Source of the DNA: Calonectria ilicicola
Taxonomy: Eukaryota > Ascomycota > Sordariomycetes > Hypocreales > Nectriaceae
Direction: 5' to 3'
DNA: 64,000 nt
NCBI GenBank assembly: GCA_020809705.1
Contig: CP085830.1
Location: 2,728,001 to 2,792,000 of the forward strand
Position 1 is the stretch's first letter, and every line of letters starts with the position of its first letter. Below, piece by piece: positions 10,066 through 22,911 of this stretch. The position numbers and the translations under genes are program-made. Under the pieces are notes generated by a model. The model ran no database searches and had not been told where the DNA came from. It saw nothing but the letters and a program-made list of their open reading frames with translations.

Positions 10066-12248
10066 GGTGATCGGTGTAGTGGATAGAAATTGTAGCGAAT
10101 CCCGGAGAAAAGTCTAACGCAACGAACCAACTCCTCTCTGCACCACGCAGTACGTAGCACTGGTCTCCTGCAGCTAGACACCTTAATTCCCAGCAATATC
10201 CAGTTCAAGTCAGCACCGGAACAAAAGCTGCAGGTCCTATGTACAAGCTCCTCCACTGCAACAGAAAAGATCTGACGCTCTGTCAGCGGCGATTTGGCCA
10301 GGGTGGAGCCGGAAAGTGGCAGTCGGGCGGCTGGCACGTGACTGACCGGCGTTCTTAGCTTAAGTCCTGCCGTTTAACTCCGTGTGGGGGAGCTCGAATG
10401 TGTTTCCGTCTTGGGTTTTGTGAACCAGGACGTGCACTAGAATTCCATTTCGTATTCACAGTCATGTATTGTTGCCCCATTGATCCCTGTCAAAGATGGG
10501 GTTGCTCGCGATTGCGAGGCGGCGCGCGACCCATGTGTCAGCAATTAGATGGCTTGCCAATGAGTCGGCATCCAATTGCCTAGCGTCGAGGTTTGTTGGA
10601 CCTAACTGATCCGAACCGAACAAGGGCTGGCAGTTTGCGAGAGCGAGGCGTCGAGCAAATTCCTGTCTGCCTGGAGGGACCTCGTCCTTCATCTAGAGCC
10701 CAAAAGCGATGTCATTCGGGAGATTGACAACCAAGGTCCGATCGAGGAGGGGCGGGATAGAAACCCAATGCACGGATCCAGCGTGGGCGGTGGTTAGCAT
10801 CATGACAAATTCAGACCCCAGGTTGCAGCAGGACGACGAGAGTCAAAAGAAAGAGTTGCCGTTGAGCGCCCGAATACATCTGCCGGCGGAGAAGGTTGAA
10901 AGCTAAACAACTCGACGAGGCCGATCCCTCCTCCACACTCCGTTGAACGGACCCGTCGATTGGATCTCTCGGACCCGACGTCCCGGCAACCCAGCCAATG
11001 GCCCCGGCGAGCCTACGCGGGCCATGTGCTCTATCGAGCGCCAGACTCCACACAGCCCTCAGCCAGGCCAGGATGAACTAATCACAGCTTCCTTTTTTCT
11101 CGCTCGGGACCGACAGAGGAAAATTATGGCGCTGTACGTACCCTCGTACTAGCCAAGCTATCCGTGGATAGAGAGGTGGTAGTTAGTCATGGGCGTAATG
11201 GTCATGGCCTTGGGCCTGCCTGGATCCTCGCAACCACTCGTTTCCGAATCCGAAGTCCGACCACTCTGAGTTGGTTGCATATTCTGGGGGAATCGGACAT
11301 GTCATGCCATGCCATTCTGTGTCATGTTGATAAGATCGATGCTTTGCATCTCGGGTCGTCGCCTTTGCCTCCGGCAGGCCTTCCATCTCACCTCGGCCCA
11401 TCTCCTCCCATCACACTGTCGATTCGGTTTCCGTTCCAGATGACTCTTCTCAACGCTTTCCTCCTCGTCTGCTGTCTTCATATTGCCACCAGATCTGCTT
11501 CCCTTTAACCGGTTGTTTGGTGTGAATCAGAGGATTAATGGGTCCATCACGGCAAGATCCTCGTCTAATCTAAGAGAGCATCCACATCCCCATCCTCCTC
11601 AATCCAGCGGCCAGGACCGGCCAATTCTTTCTACCCCCGACCGGATCGGCTGCCGCCCCTCGAGCTAGTGAACGAGTCCCAGTGTTTTCACACCGTACTT
11701 CCAATTGAGCTGCCATTGTTAGTATGCTTTGCTTTGTAATGCTAGGCCTCAACGCGGGTTTACCAGTCTAAAAGTCCGTCTCCCACCCACTCTTATTGTC
11801 CACACCCCCCCATCATTACCGACCGGCTGGTTTAGTTCTGCTCCGAATCCCGTGTCGCACACTTTTGCTGGGGTTCTTCTAGCCAGCCATTGCTGCCTTT
11901 TCAAGTCGCGCCGGTGCAAGTAACCATCAACTTTACTCTTGCACTTGCATTGTCGACTCTGTTCTGCTAGGCTGATAAACAGTTGCCTTGTCCGGCACCA
12001 TTCCCCATCGCCCTGTTCCCACTATCTTGTTCTATTCTCAAAAGAGAACCGCGCCTTTCAATGTTCAAGCCCAAGACCTCGACATCTTGCTGCTAAACAA
12101 CACACTCCCAGCCTTACCCTTATGTGGACCTTACCCACTTGAACTTGTTGATCTTGCCAAGACATACTACTGTATTGCTATATCTGGACCTTGTTCCGCG
12201 ACTAGCTCGCTGCCTATTTTTTGAGACAAACTCCTTGTCTCGGCCGAT
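10066..12248. promoter_or_regulatory. Divergent promoter between Csl4 and the ABC transporter, with a long pyrimidine-rich leader
   Basis: 2.2 kb between divergent start codons. The right part (about 11700-12240) is C/T-rich with many short upstream ATGs, as is usual for a long fungal 5' leader; the AAACTCCTTGTCTCGGCCGAT stretch leads straight into the transporter ATG. Drug-transporter promoters in yeast are often bound by zinc-cluster regulators, but I could not identify a definite site. Confidence 0.4.
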
Positions 12249-15200
12249 ATGGCAGGCCACTCGGAAAAGGAAGATGAAGCACTTGGTGCTCAAGATATTC
12301 CCATCTCTTCCACCAACCCGGATCGCTTTACGGATTCAGACGAAGAACGCGCCAAAAATTTGAATGAAAAAGGCAGCGACAGCATTGACCACATCAAGGA
12401 TCTCGAGGATGACGAGGATTTAAAGGCCGTTGAACTAAAGGCAACACGGACTTCTGCATCTGCGGCTACATCCATAACTCGTGTCACTACACAACAACCC
12501 GTTGAAGAAGAAAAGAAGCCATGGCACAAAAAACTGAACCCTCTTCGCTGGGGCCCTCCGCCTCCCATCCCAGATGAGAAAATGACAAGCAGAGAATACC
12601 AAGCCAGCTTCTTCAGCCTCTTGACATTTCAGTGGATGGCACCTTTAATGACAGTAAGCTTGTTTTTTTTTTGTCTCAGAGCTAAAACCTACCCAATTAT
12701 CTTGGGCGGCTCTTTAGCAACCAAATATTTGGTAAGCGCTCGCTAACTAGCACGCAAATAGGCCGGATATCGACGATCCCTAGAAGAAAAGGACATTTGG
12801 GCAGTCAATCCCGACAGAGCTGCTGACCCTCTTACCAAAATATTGAAGGATTCCTTCAAAAGACGGGTAGAGCGAGGCGACAAATACCCTCTTCTTTGGG
12901 CAATGCACGAGACCTTCAAGTCGGAGTTTTGGCTAGGTGGCGCCTGTTCTCTTTACACTAGTATTATCCAGGTCATTAGTCCATTTACTCTGAGATATCT
13001 CATCCAGTTTGCTTCCGACGCTTGGGCGGCGCATCATAATGGTGGCCCGGCTCCTCATATTGGCCGCGGTATTGGTCTTGCATTCGGAATTACTCTGATG
13101 CAAATTACGCAGAGTTTAGGTACTAATCATTTCATCTACCGTGGAATGACTGTCGGAGGCCAAGCCAGAGGCCTCCTGATTGGTTTGATTTATGAAAAGT
13201 CCATGGTCATCTCGGGTCGTGCGAAAGCAGGCGACACCAAGGCAATCGCAGCATCAGAATCTGGTACTACCGGAGAAAAGGGGACAACCCAGGAAAATGG
13301 CGAAAAGGACAAGAAAAAGAAGAAGAACGGCAAACCAGACCCAAACAATGATGGATCTGGCTGGAGCAACGGTCGCGTTGTAAATCTTATGAGCGTTGAC
13401 ACTTATCGCATTGACCAAGCTTCGGCGCTCTTCCATATGACGTGGACCTCTCCTGTCCTTGTCTTTGTTACCCTTGCTCTTCTCATTGTTAACATTACCT
13501 GGAGTGCTCTGGCTGGTTTTGGTCTTCTGGTTGTTGGCATGCCCTTTCTAACCTGGGCCATTCGAAGCCTCTTCCGTCGCCGTGGTGCTATCAACAAAAT
13601 TACCGACCAGCGTGTTTCTCTGACACAAGAAATCTTGCAATCGGTCCGTTTTGTCAAGTACTTTGGGTGGGAAAAGGCATTCCTGGGCCGAGTTGGTGAC
13701 ATTCGAAACCGGGAGATTTACGCGATCCAGGTTTTGTTGGCCATCCGCAATGCCATCAACGCTGTGAGCATGTCGCTGCCCATCTTTGCCTCTATGCTTT
13801 CGTTCATTGCCTACTCTCTGTCCAACCACGGTCTTGCGCCTGCAGAAATCTTCTCCTCGCTTGCCCTGTTTAACGGTCTCAGAATCCCTCTGAACTTGCT
13901 TCCCCAGGTTCTTGGACAAGTTGTTGATGCCTGGTCCTCATTGAAGCGTATTGAAAAGTACCTGCTTGAAGAGGAGCAGGCCGAGGACATGACCATCGAT
14001 AGCCAGGGTGAGGACGCAATTCGCTTGGAGAACGCTTCGTTTACCTGGGAACGCACTGCGACAGCTGAGGCTGAAAAGGGTGGAGAAAAGTCAAAGAAGG
14101 GGAAGAAAGAAAAGACCCAAGCCCCTCAAGGAGACTCGGAAGACAATGCCAGTACTCTTGTTGAAGAACGAGAGCCTTTCAAGTTGAATGATCTCAACAT
14201 CAGCATCAAGAGAAACGAGCTCGTCGCTGTCATTGGCTCGGTGGGTAGTGGAAAGAGCTCCCTGCTCTCCGCCCTCGCTGGTGACATGCGAAAGACCAAT
14301 GGTGACGTGGTTTTTGGCGCTTCTCGAGCTTTCTGTCCACAGTATGCTTGGATCCAAAATACGACGCTTCAGAACAACATTACCTTTGGAAAGGATATGG
14401 ACAGGAACTGGTATAAGAAGGTTGTGCGAGCGTAAGTATTATATCCTGATTGTCGCGACATGTCGTATGCTAATATCTTTCCGTAGCTGTGCTCTGCAGG
14501 CCGATCTCGACATGCTTCCAAACGGCGATCAGACGGAAATTGGCGAGCGTGGCATCACCATCTCTGGAGGTCAAAAGCAGCGTCTCAACATTGCTCGAGC
14601 CATCTACTTTGATGCTGACATTGTTCTCATGGATGACCCTCTCAGTGCGGTTGATGCCCACGTCGGACGCCACATCTTTGACAAGGCTATTCTCGGTCTT
14701 CTTAAGGACAAGTGCCGTATCCTTGCCACTCATCAGCTCTGGGTGCTCAACCGTTGCGACCGCATCATCTGGATGGAGGGTGGCAAGATTCAAGCCATCG
14801 ATACCTTTGACAACCTCATGCGCGAACACGCTGGCTTCCAAGCTCTCATGGAGACTACCGCTGTAGAGAAGAAGGAAGAGGACAAGCCCGCCGAGACGAA
14901 GCCTGCTGAAGAGGATAAGAAGAAGAAAAAGAAGAAGAGTGCAGGGCTTATGCAGCAGGAGGAGCGAGCCTCGGCCAGCGTTTCCTGGTCTGTGTATGCC
15001 GCGTACATTAGGGCTTCCGGATCCATGCTCAACGCTCCCATAATCATCCTCACACTCCTCCTCTCCCAGGGTGCCAACATCATGACCAGTCTTTGGCTTT
15101 CATATTGGACCTCCAACAAATATGACCTTTCCACTGGTGTTTACATTGGAATCTATGCGGGTCTCGGTGCTTCGCAGGCGCTTCTCATGTTTATCTTTTC

Positions 15201-16791
15201 GGTCCTGCTCTCCATCCTCGGAACCAAGTCAAGCAAGGTCATGCTCCAGCAGGCCGTCACTCGAGTTCTCCGCGCGCCAATGTCCTTCTTCGACACCACT
15301 CCTCTAGGACGCATCACCAACCGCTTTTCTCGCGATGTGGATGTCATGGATAACAACCTGACTGATGCCATTCGCATGTTCTTCCTCACCCTTGCCATGA
15401 TCACATCCGTCTTCATTTTGATCATTGCTTACTTTTACTACTTTGCCATTGCCCTCGTTCCACTGTACACTCTGTTCATCTTGGCAGCTTCCTACTACCG
15501 AGCTTCTGCTCGCGAGGTCAAGCGTTTTGAGTCCGTTCTTCGCTCTCATGTCTTTGCCAAATTCGGTGAAGGTCTCAGCGGTGTGGCCTCGATCCGTGCC
15601 TATGGACTTCAGGATCGCTTTGTTCGGGAGCTGCGCGAATCAATTGACGAGATGAATGGTGCCTATTACATCACCTTTGCCAACCAGCGTTGGCTCTCGG
15701 TGCGCATCGACTTGATTGGTACGTTGCTAGTATTTACTGTGGCCATCCTCGTTGTCACCTCACGTTTCAGCATCAACCCCTCCATTGGCGGCCTGGTGCT
15801 CAGTTATATCTTGTCCATTGTTGGTATGATGCAGTTCTCTGTACGTCAGCTTGCTGAGGTCGAAAACGCCATGAACGCCGTGGAGCGCCTCTACTACTAT
15901 GGTACCGAGCTCGAAGAAGAGGCTCCCCTGCACACTGTCGAAGTACGAAACTCTTGGCCTGAAAAGGGAGAGATTGTCTTTAACAATGTCGAGATGCGTT
16001 ACCGCGCTGGCCTTCCTCTGGTTCTGCAAGGTCTCACCATGCATGTCAAGGGCGGCGAGCGTATTGGTATTGTTGGCCGTACCGGTGCAGGCAAGAGTTC
16101 CATTATGAGCACGCTCTTCCGTCTTGTTGAAATTTCAGGAGGCCAAATCACCATTGATGGAGTCGACATTTCCACCATTGGACTTCACGACCTGCGATCT
16201 CGTCTTGCCATCATCCCTCAAGATCCAACATTGTTCCGCGGCACCGTCCGCAGCAACCTTGATCCTTTCCATGAGCATACCGATCTGGAACTGTGGTCCG
16301 CCCTACGACAAGCTGATCTTGTTTCCGCAGATGCTGGCGACTCGTCCGAAGCCGCACGTCGCCAGGATCCTTCTCGCATTCACCTCGACAGTGTTGTCGA
16401 GGAAGATGGTCTTAACTTTTCGCTCGGCCAGCGACAGCTCATGGCGCTTGCTCGTGCACTCGTGCGTGGAGCGCAAATCATCGTGTGCGACGAAGCAACA
16501 TCATCGGTCGACATGGAAACCGACGACAAGATCCAAGCAACCATTGCCACTGGTTTCAGGGGCAAGACGCTTTTGTGCATTGCGCACCGCCTGCGCACCA
16601 TTATTGGATACGATCGTATTTGCGTCATGGACGCCGGTCGGATCGCAGAGTTGGATACCCCATTGGAACTCTGGAAGCAGGGTGGCATCTTCAGGAGCAT
16701 GTGCGACCGAAGCGGCATCCGAGTGGAGGATATTCACGGCGCAAAAGAGGAGATGGATGAATTAGATGGAGGTAAAAGAGTCCAGTCTTGA
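12249..16791 (+). CDS. ABCC-family full-size ABC transporter, Yor1-like
   Basis: Three exons, 12249-12653, 12762-14431 and 14487-16791, give 1459 aa. The architecture is TMD1-NBD1-TMD2-NBD2 without the extra N-terminal TMD0 of Ycf1-type proteins, matching yeast Yor1, a plasma-membrane exporter of oligomycin and other organic anions. An acidic cytosolic N-terminus (~130 aa) precedes the first membrane block. NBD1 has Walker A GSVGSGKSS, signature ISGGQKQR and Walker B IVLMDDPLSAVD, with Asp in place of the catalytic Glu, a known ABCC asymmetry. NBD2 has Walker A GRTGAGKSS, a signature variant FSLGQRQLM, Walker B IIVCDEATSSVD and the switch His in CIAHRL. Lys-rich insertions sit in TMD1 (KKKKNGKPDPN), before NBD1 and between the halves (KKKKKKSAG). 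The second intron interrupts NBD1 just before its signature. The substrate is not predictable. Confidence 0.93.
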
Positions 16792-17116
16792 TGGGCTGGT
16801 TACTACTAGATGAACGTTTTCAAAAGCGCGAATCATGACGAGTGGAGTTCATATAGCGTATATAATAAAAGCGATGTTTTGGTCTGTAAGAGCAATACTA
16901 AAAATAAATAACCTTATTTTAGTACTTATGATCTTGATAATAAAATACAAAGGCTTTAGGATAAGATACATAGAATAGCCACATCGCGGTGAATCAGTGT
17001 TTCTTATATAACAGTTATCATTATGGTCCATTGGTTTATAAATTTCAACCTCACGCAACTCCACACGTTCTTCTTTCATTCCTACATCTTCAACTCATCC
17101 CACTCCGAGTGATGCC
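16792..17116. other. Short intergenic region
   Basis: 325 bp, AT-rich in the middle (16850-17030). Contains the transporter 3' flank and the promoter of the next plus-strand gene; nothing else seen. Confidence 0.4.
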
Positions 17117-18016
17117 ATGGCTTTCAGACCGGATCCATCTCTGCTCGCTCGCCCACCAGCCCTCCCCGACCCATATGACGATGGACTCGACACCGCTGAC
17201 GAGGAAACCATACAGTCTAGGAGGGCTTAGAGATCCCGAAAAAGACAACGTCGCCAGCCAGCATCTCGGCGTCGAGAATCGCCTACACCTGCGCCATCAA
17301 CGATTCCGTCCCCTCCACTGTCGCCCTCGCCCTCGCCCACGCCTGAACCCTCTGGGCCAAGTTGGTTATTGATGATGCCTCTCGAGGTGCGCGAAAAGAT
17401 TTACGAGAATCTCTTGGTTGCCAAAACCCCGATTCCTGTCCACAAAGGCTGGCACCGTGTTTTCGCACGCAAGCGACCCTGTCTCGAGACAGCCATTCTC
17501 CGCGTCAACACGCAAATAAATTTCGAAGCCACCCGAGTGTTGTACGCAAAGAACCACTTCCTGTCTCGCCTGACTTTGCCCCCCAACCACGTTGTCAACA
17601 TCGAGGCGCTCGCGTACAACGACGATCCCCCCAACGAGCAAAGCGAAGACGAGGACATGAGCGATGCCTATGAAGATGATTCCGAAGACGATTATGTCGG
17701 GGATGATGATTCTCAAGATGGTGATTTTGGAGAAGCTCATGGATCCAACGATCCCGACTTTGAACCAAACGCCGCGGACATGCGCCAGACTGGGAAAAGC
17801 GAGGCCATCGACATTCAGAAGTACGGCTGTCTCTTCCGCCAGCTGGTTGTCGAAGTTCCATGGGGCCTTTCGTTCAACACTCGACAGTCCATGATCGACG
17901 AAGCAACTAGTGTCTTCACCTCCCACCCCTCTGTCTGGGCTGAGAAAACGTATGATGAGCTCAACACCGTGAGCTTCATCCTTCGCTGCAACTACCCAGA
18001 GACTAGGTTTTGGTAA
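17117..18016 (+). pseudogene. F-box/2EXR-like protein gene with an in-frame TAG stop
   Basis: The downstream frame from ATG 17372 (213 aa to TAA 18014-18016) begins MPLEVREKIYENLLVAKTPI and continues with ILRVNTQINFEATRVLYAKN, the pattern of the many fungal F-box/2EXR-like proteins. An acidic insertion follows (DEDMSDAYEDDSEDD) and then FRQLVVEVPWGLSF. The same frame extends upstream as a coding-looking, proline-rich N-terminus to a well-placed ATG at 17117, interrupted only by TAG at 17228-17230, after which comes a basic stretch (RSRKRQRRQPASRRRE). No GT..AG intron of workable size removes the stop. Either this is a recent nonsense allele, or translation starts at 17372, or the base call is wrong. 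The C-terminus also seems short for the family. Confidence 0.5.
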
Positions 18017-18978
18017 ACATTGAGACGGCGGGGTGCGGGTCTCATGGGTTCTTTCAGGGCAAGGTGAAATCTGGGTGGGGGGAATCTGTCGGGGCGAAAT
18101 TGGTTGCGAAGCGCATTTTTAAAAACAGATATCTATATGCGTATAGATCTAAATGGGACTCACAATGGTATTCATTTGACGTGATTCATGATGATGCATG
18201 TTGAAAATTAAGCCTTTTACTTTGCCCTACTCGAAGTGATCTATTGTGAAACTCATTACTTTATTTCTAGATTATAAGAAAAAGATTGGATGTACTGATC
18301 GCATGTACTAATCTTATATATAACTTAGCAATTACACGAGAGGCATTATTTCCATTGCACTTTAAATGAGATTCAGCTTCCGTATTTAAATACAGGGTCT
18401 GTGGCTCCCCGTCGGTTCAACATGAGCCTACACAACTTCACATTCGATAAAACCAAGTCACATGGTTATCATTCGTCAAGATGCCTCGCCATAATTGTTG
18501 TATCTAGTATATGAATATCTCATATTCAAACCATAACTATGTACAAGTCGAACCAGAAAAGCGTCTCGCTGATAGCCCAAGCACCTGGCCACCAACCAGT
18601 GAATCCAACTCCTCTGTCTTCAAAGAGTTGCTATACAGAACAAACGACCGTCATTGTACTGTTAGCCATTGGGCTTCCCTTTGTTGGAAGCACACCGTCT
18701 GATGACAACCGGCATATACAAGTAATCGATGCTGGAACCTTGTGGCACCAGCGCATTAAAAAGTCCTTAGAGTCAAGGAGAATATTACTCCAATGTGCTT
18801 AATTAGAATAAGAAAACACACACAGAGTATCCACAAACCATTCCCAAAAATGCCACTCCTAGACGCCGTAAAATTGAATGAGTCGATAAAGTCTCTTCCC
18901 TAAACCCGATTTTGATAATCGACGATTGTGACAAAGGCTAGCCATTTATATGCTTTGCCATTGTTACACAACAGCAGG
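18017..18978. other. AT-rich convergent intergenic region
   Basis: 962 bp between convergent genes, AT-rich, with only short ORFs. I see no RNA gene or mobile element. Confidence 0.45.
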
Positions 18979-20082
18979 TTAAATACGGTTCTGTGGGTCG
19001 GGAGCGCCGTACGACGAGTGTCTGCCCCTCCCTGAAACGGGCATGTTTGGTGGAGGTAAAGCGGAGGGGTCATCGGCAAGAAGGTCGTCGAGGTATGCAC
19101 TGGGAGCGCGCTGACTTGGTGGCCGGTTCATGTTGAGAGTTGTGGTACTGATATCCCGTCGGGCGTTGAATGAAGGCGAATCGGGAGGCGACGGGTTGAG
19201 AGTGTTGCGTGAGTTGTTGGCAAACTGTCCACGAGAGTCAGGGCGCAGGTTGGTCAGACTAATCGAATGATCATGGTTGGCTCCAGGAGAGCTAGTGCCA
19301 GCAGCATAAAAGCCCGAGGGCAAAAATGTGGAATTTCGGTTGCCTCCAGCATTTCCAGAGACGGTGGCAGTGGGAGAAAAGAAAAGGTTGGATGCGCTAG
19401 GCGTGGACGAGAGCACAGGGCCGCGGGTCGTGCGGCGAACACCGCGTCCTGCAGCACCGACGGACATAGTTGAGGCGTGATCTTTATACTGGTAGAAAGG
19501 CGCTGGAGGGGCGGGAAAGCCAGTCTTGACATTGGCGTCATGTTGAGCCTTGGCAGCACGTTCAACGGAACGATGAAGGAGGAAACCGACAATAACGCGC
19601 CAGAGGAGGATAGCAATTCCAAATGCGCCTAGGATAGCACCTACGGCAATAAAGACAGTTCCATCGGGAGCACTGGAGTGCTGCATGAACGGAGCATTGT
19701 TGGTGGGTGGGACAGATGGTGCTGGGTACGTGGGGATTGCCGTGGTCTTGGTCAGGGTCGGCATGCCAGTAATGGCCGAATCGGTCTCTGATGCTGAGGA
19801 AATGCTGCTCGTGATATCAGTTGCCGAGGATGCCGCATCAGTTGTAGAGGCCGCTTTGGTCGTGCTAGTTTTCGCACTGCTGGTGCTGCTAGCCTTCGCG
19901 CTGGACGTCTCCTTTGCAGATGAGGTTGTTTTAGATGTTGTGTCATCTTTGCTGGTGCTCTGGGAGTCGCTGGAGCCGGAGGATTGTGCAGAATCGCTGC
20001 TCTGAGCATTGGCAATGGCGCCATAAAGGACCAAGGTAGAGAGCAGAAGCTCGGTACTGGGGAAGTAGCTGGTCGACCGCAT
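18979..20082 (-). CDS. Ser/Thr-rich single-pass membrane protein, Csi2-like
   Basis: A single exon of 367 aa. A cleavable-looking signal peptide (LLLSTLVLYGAIANAQS) is followed by a ~90-residue Ser/Thr/Ala-rich stalk likely to be O-mannosylated. Next come a conserved block PFMQHSSAPDGTVFIAVGA and one transmembrane helix (ILGAFGIAILLWRVIVGFLL, ~residues 150-172). The cytosolic tail of ~190 residues is Ser/Pro/Asn-rich and ends in a Tyr-containing SYGAPDPQNRI. The extracellular Ser-rich stalk plus the TVFIAVGAILG membrane entry fits the fungal Csi2 family, implicated in chitin synthase III trafficking in yeast. The name is a family-level inference; a wall-stress-sensor type protein is the alternative. 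Confidence 0.65.
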   Translation of the reverse strand: MRSTSYFPSTELLLSTLVLYGAIANAQSSDSAQSSGSSDSQSTSKDDTTSKTTSSAKETSSAKASSTSSAKTSTTKAASTTDAASSATDITSSISSASETDSAITGMPTLTKTTAIPTYPAPSVPPTNNAPFMQHSSAPDGTVFIAVGAILGAFGIAILLWRVIVGFLLHRSVERAAKAQHDANVKTGFPAPPAPFYQYKDHASTMSVGAAGRGVRRTTRGPVLSSTPSASNLFFSPTATVSGNAGGNRNSTFLPSGFYAAGTSSPGANHDHSISLTNLRPDSRGQFANNSRNTLNPSPPDSPSFNARRDISTTTLNMNRPPSQRAPSAYLDDLLADDPSALPPPNMPVSGRGRHSSYGAPDPQNRI

Positions 20083-22201
20083 ATTGGCAGATGGCTATAG
20101 TTTCGATATAGTAGAGATTCTAGGGCGAATGAATTCGTGACTGTCGTAGGTTGCAGAATTACTCGAAGTCGAACGTTGTAGCAAAATCGAAAACCGGGTC
20201 GAGCGAGGGAGAGTCGAGAGGAATGTGGAAGGGAGGTCGATTGGCAAGTTTGGAACAGGCCCCTTCCTAGCGAGAGAAGGACGAACGAGGGAACTTGGTT
20301 TGAGATTCGTCGAGTTGGAGCGACAGGACGTGTGGTGTCGAGGCGAGAGCGAGAATTGGCGATGGAGGAGTCGCGCGCGCGAAGCGAGGGACGTGAGAGC
20401 CTATTGCGAAGCGAATAGCGCTGGCAATGACTTTAAGCAAAACGAAAGAGGGCAAAAGAGCGTAGACAGAGAGGCGAGATAGAGCGCAACCAGCGAAGGG
20501 GGAATACGCCTACCAGCACTGTCGAAGCATGATCCGGGGGGCTGATGTTGGATGCGAGGTGAAATTGGCAGAGTGAAAGGAAATGGGGTTGCACGACCAG
20601 ACGGACGCAGCGCACTAGCACAGCCCCAGGTCGGGTCGGGTAGGTGCGTGGTCTGCTCCTGCACCGTGCGTGCAAATCTGGCGTGCCTTCCCAAGCAGGG
20701 AAAGAGCACTGGGACCAAACGAGCCCAGAGGCAAAAAAAAGGAGACCTGCGACCAAAGCGGGCCTAGTCTCGTTGCCGTTTTACTTAGAGTCGGACGCAG
20801 CTGTGCAGGTGACCAAGCCGTTGATTCGCCCATTGCTCTACGCCAGCGGTCTGGACCGCACCACTGACACGACACAGCGGCCCCCAATATCACCATGCCG
20901 CCCATGCCGCTTCGCTGTCACTCACTTGCTCTCAATGCTAAAGCGGCCAGAGGCTGGCACCAACCAACACACTATTTTTGGGCCCATCTGCTGCAGTTCA
21001 GCTCTATTTCAGCGCCACAGTGCTGGAGGATTTTCCTCGTTGGATCGGGGCCTGCAGGGCAGGCGGGTGACCATGTGGTGGGTGGTTGCCGTGGGAAAAA
21101 AAAAATGCGGATTTTGTTCCTGGCCGCTCGAGATGGAATGCTACGTAGGTACAGCCCGTACCTACATACGGATGGCGCGGGGCCTACGTACGCACTCCCC
21201 CGCGCTGGGTAGCCGCTGCGTTTCTGGCATCTGCATGCTACGCAATGCGTGAGCCCATCTATTGGCTGGGTGGGTATGTGGTTGCGTCGTTCACTCGACG
21301 ACAGCAGTGGGCACGCGAAAGTAAACACGCACAAAACTGCATTGCCAACCAACGAGCACAAATGGTTGGTGTTGGAGTGTTTTGCCGTGAGCAATTTCTC
21401 TCCGACATTATGGTGCCGCAGACTCGCATTGGCTTGCACAGCGCCGTGCTCGGCTTTTTGTGCATCATGCGAATGCGATGTTTTTTTTTTTTTGCTACCT
21501 TGTTGGTGCGGACCACAACAGCATGCAGTGCCAGTTAATCAGGTATGAGAGCATCCCTTGCCTCGACATGCGACATGTCGCCGCATGTTCCATCATTCAC
21601 ATGTACCCTCTTTCTCGGGATTGACGCACATCTCCACGGACCGACATCGCGGAGACGATTGGGGAACCCGTGCAACGTTAATGCACGGCCGTCACTAGGC
21701 TGCTTTGAATGGGTTCCAGGGTCCTGTTCGTTTGTAGAGCAAGCAGATCTTCTTACCGGCTGACTGGTGACTGGCCAGCGGGTCACATCAATGGATCCTC
21801 AGTCGTTGAGTTGAAATCTTCCCGTGTTTGGGTACTTTACTCCATTTACTTAGGCATTTGACCCACGAGTTTTCAGGCATGTACCATGCTCACTCACACA
21901 CGGGCCGCTACAACAGTCGCACACAGCTTACCTCAGCAGTTGAGAAAAGTACAAAGCCAATGTCACTCATGGCGCTTCCACTAATCCACGTGACCATGGT
22001 CAATGCCAAGCCTTCGACGTCGTAGAACCGCCAGCCTCGCCACCAGCCTCAGAGCTTCATTCCGAACCGACATCAGGTGCCTGGATTGACTTGACACCCA
22101 CATTCAACACCACCATCCCCATCAACATCCACAGGATCCTGCGTCGCCTTTGCACACATCGCAGTGCCCCGAACCCCGATACACATTCATACATCGACAA
22201 G
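20083..22201. promoter_or_regulatory. Divergent promoter between the Csi2-like gene and Vps68
   Basis: 2.1 kb between divergent starts without a supported gene. It includes a TACGTA-rich palindromic patch (21142-21192, several overlapping GTAC/TACGTA words) and poly-T/A runs (21096-21106, 21480-21492). Plus-strand ORFs of up to 202 codons here begin at near-cognate codons and show no domain. Confidence 0.4.
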
Positions 22202-22911
22202 ATGGAGGAGGAGCGCCTTTGGAAGTTCAGACGGCCCGAATGGCTCAACAGCATCTGGGCCCGTAACGCAGGCGTCTACGGCGCGGGAGCTCTGGTGCGT
22301 CACAAATAACTCTGTGCCTCTGATTGTATTTCAGTCAAGCACACCGTTGGATTGCGATGGGAGCGCTGGCAATCCGACACTCCCGCATGCTCCCCATCTT
22401 GCGCGCAGCCGCTAACTTCATCCCTTCGCATAGTTCTCCATCGCCTTTTACGTCATGCTCGACTCTGCCGTGTGGTCCAAGTCCGCCAGCAACGGCTCTG
22501 ATATCCATGTAAAGTTTGTCGACTGGCTGCCCTTTATCTTTTCCAGTCTGGGCATGCTCATCATCAACTCTGTTGAGAAGCAGCGCCTCAGCGCCGACTC
22601 GTTCAGCTATAGTGGATCTGGTGTCGCGTGGAAGGCCCGCGTGGTTCTGTTCCTAGGCTTTGCCGCCCTCGCAGGTGGCATGGCCGGAGGCGTTACTGTC
22701 TTCGTTCTCAAATTTGTTGTCCCAAGTGTGGGGATGCCTGCGCTCGGCATGGGTATTGAGAACGTTGTAAGCAATGCCTTGGTTGGTCTTAGGTGAGTTG
22801 CAATCTAGACAACGAGATAACAATGCAGATAAGCTAACACATTTTAGCTCCGTCGTCCTCTGGGTCAGCCAGAACATGGAGGACGAATATGCTTACAACC
22901 TCTCCTTGTAA
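22202..22911 (+). CDS. VPS68: Vps68 / TMEM50 family vacuolar sorting membrane protein
   Basis: Exons 22202-22294, 22434-22792 and 22848-22911 give 171 aa. Intron acceptors are preceded by GCTAAC branch points. Vps68 is a small endosomal membrane protein acting in the late endosome to vacuole route. Visible features: an N-terminal FRRPEWLNSIWARNAGVY entry, four hydrophobic helices (ALFSIAFYVMLDSAVW; PFIFSSLGMLIIN; VVLFLGFAALAGGMAGGVTVFVLKF; NALVGLSSVVLWVSQN), the conserved VDWLPFIFSSLGMLIINSVEK stretch of the family, and a short terminus ending EYAYNLSL. The length matches family members (~160-185 aa). Confidence 0.9.

Noticed and set aside
20644..21252. 202-codon plus-strand frame between the Csi2-like gene and Vps68
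   Set aside because: No domain; contains poly-A and other non-coding tracts and no supporting context.
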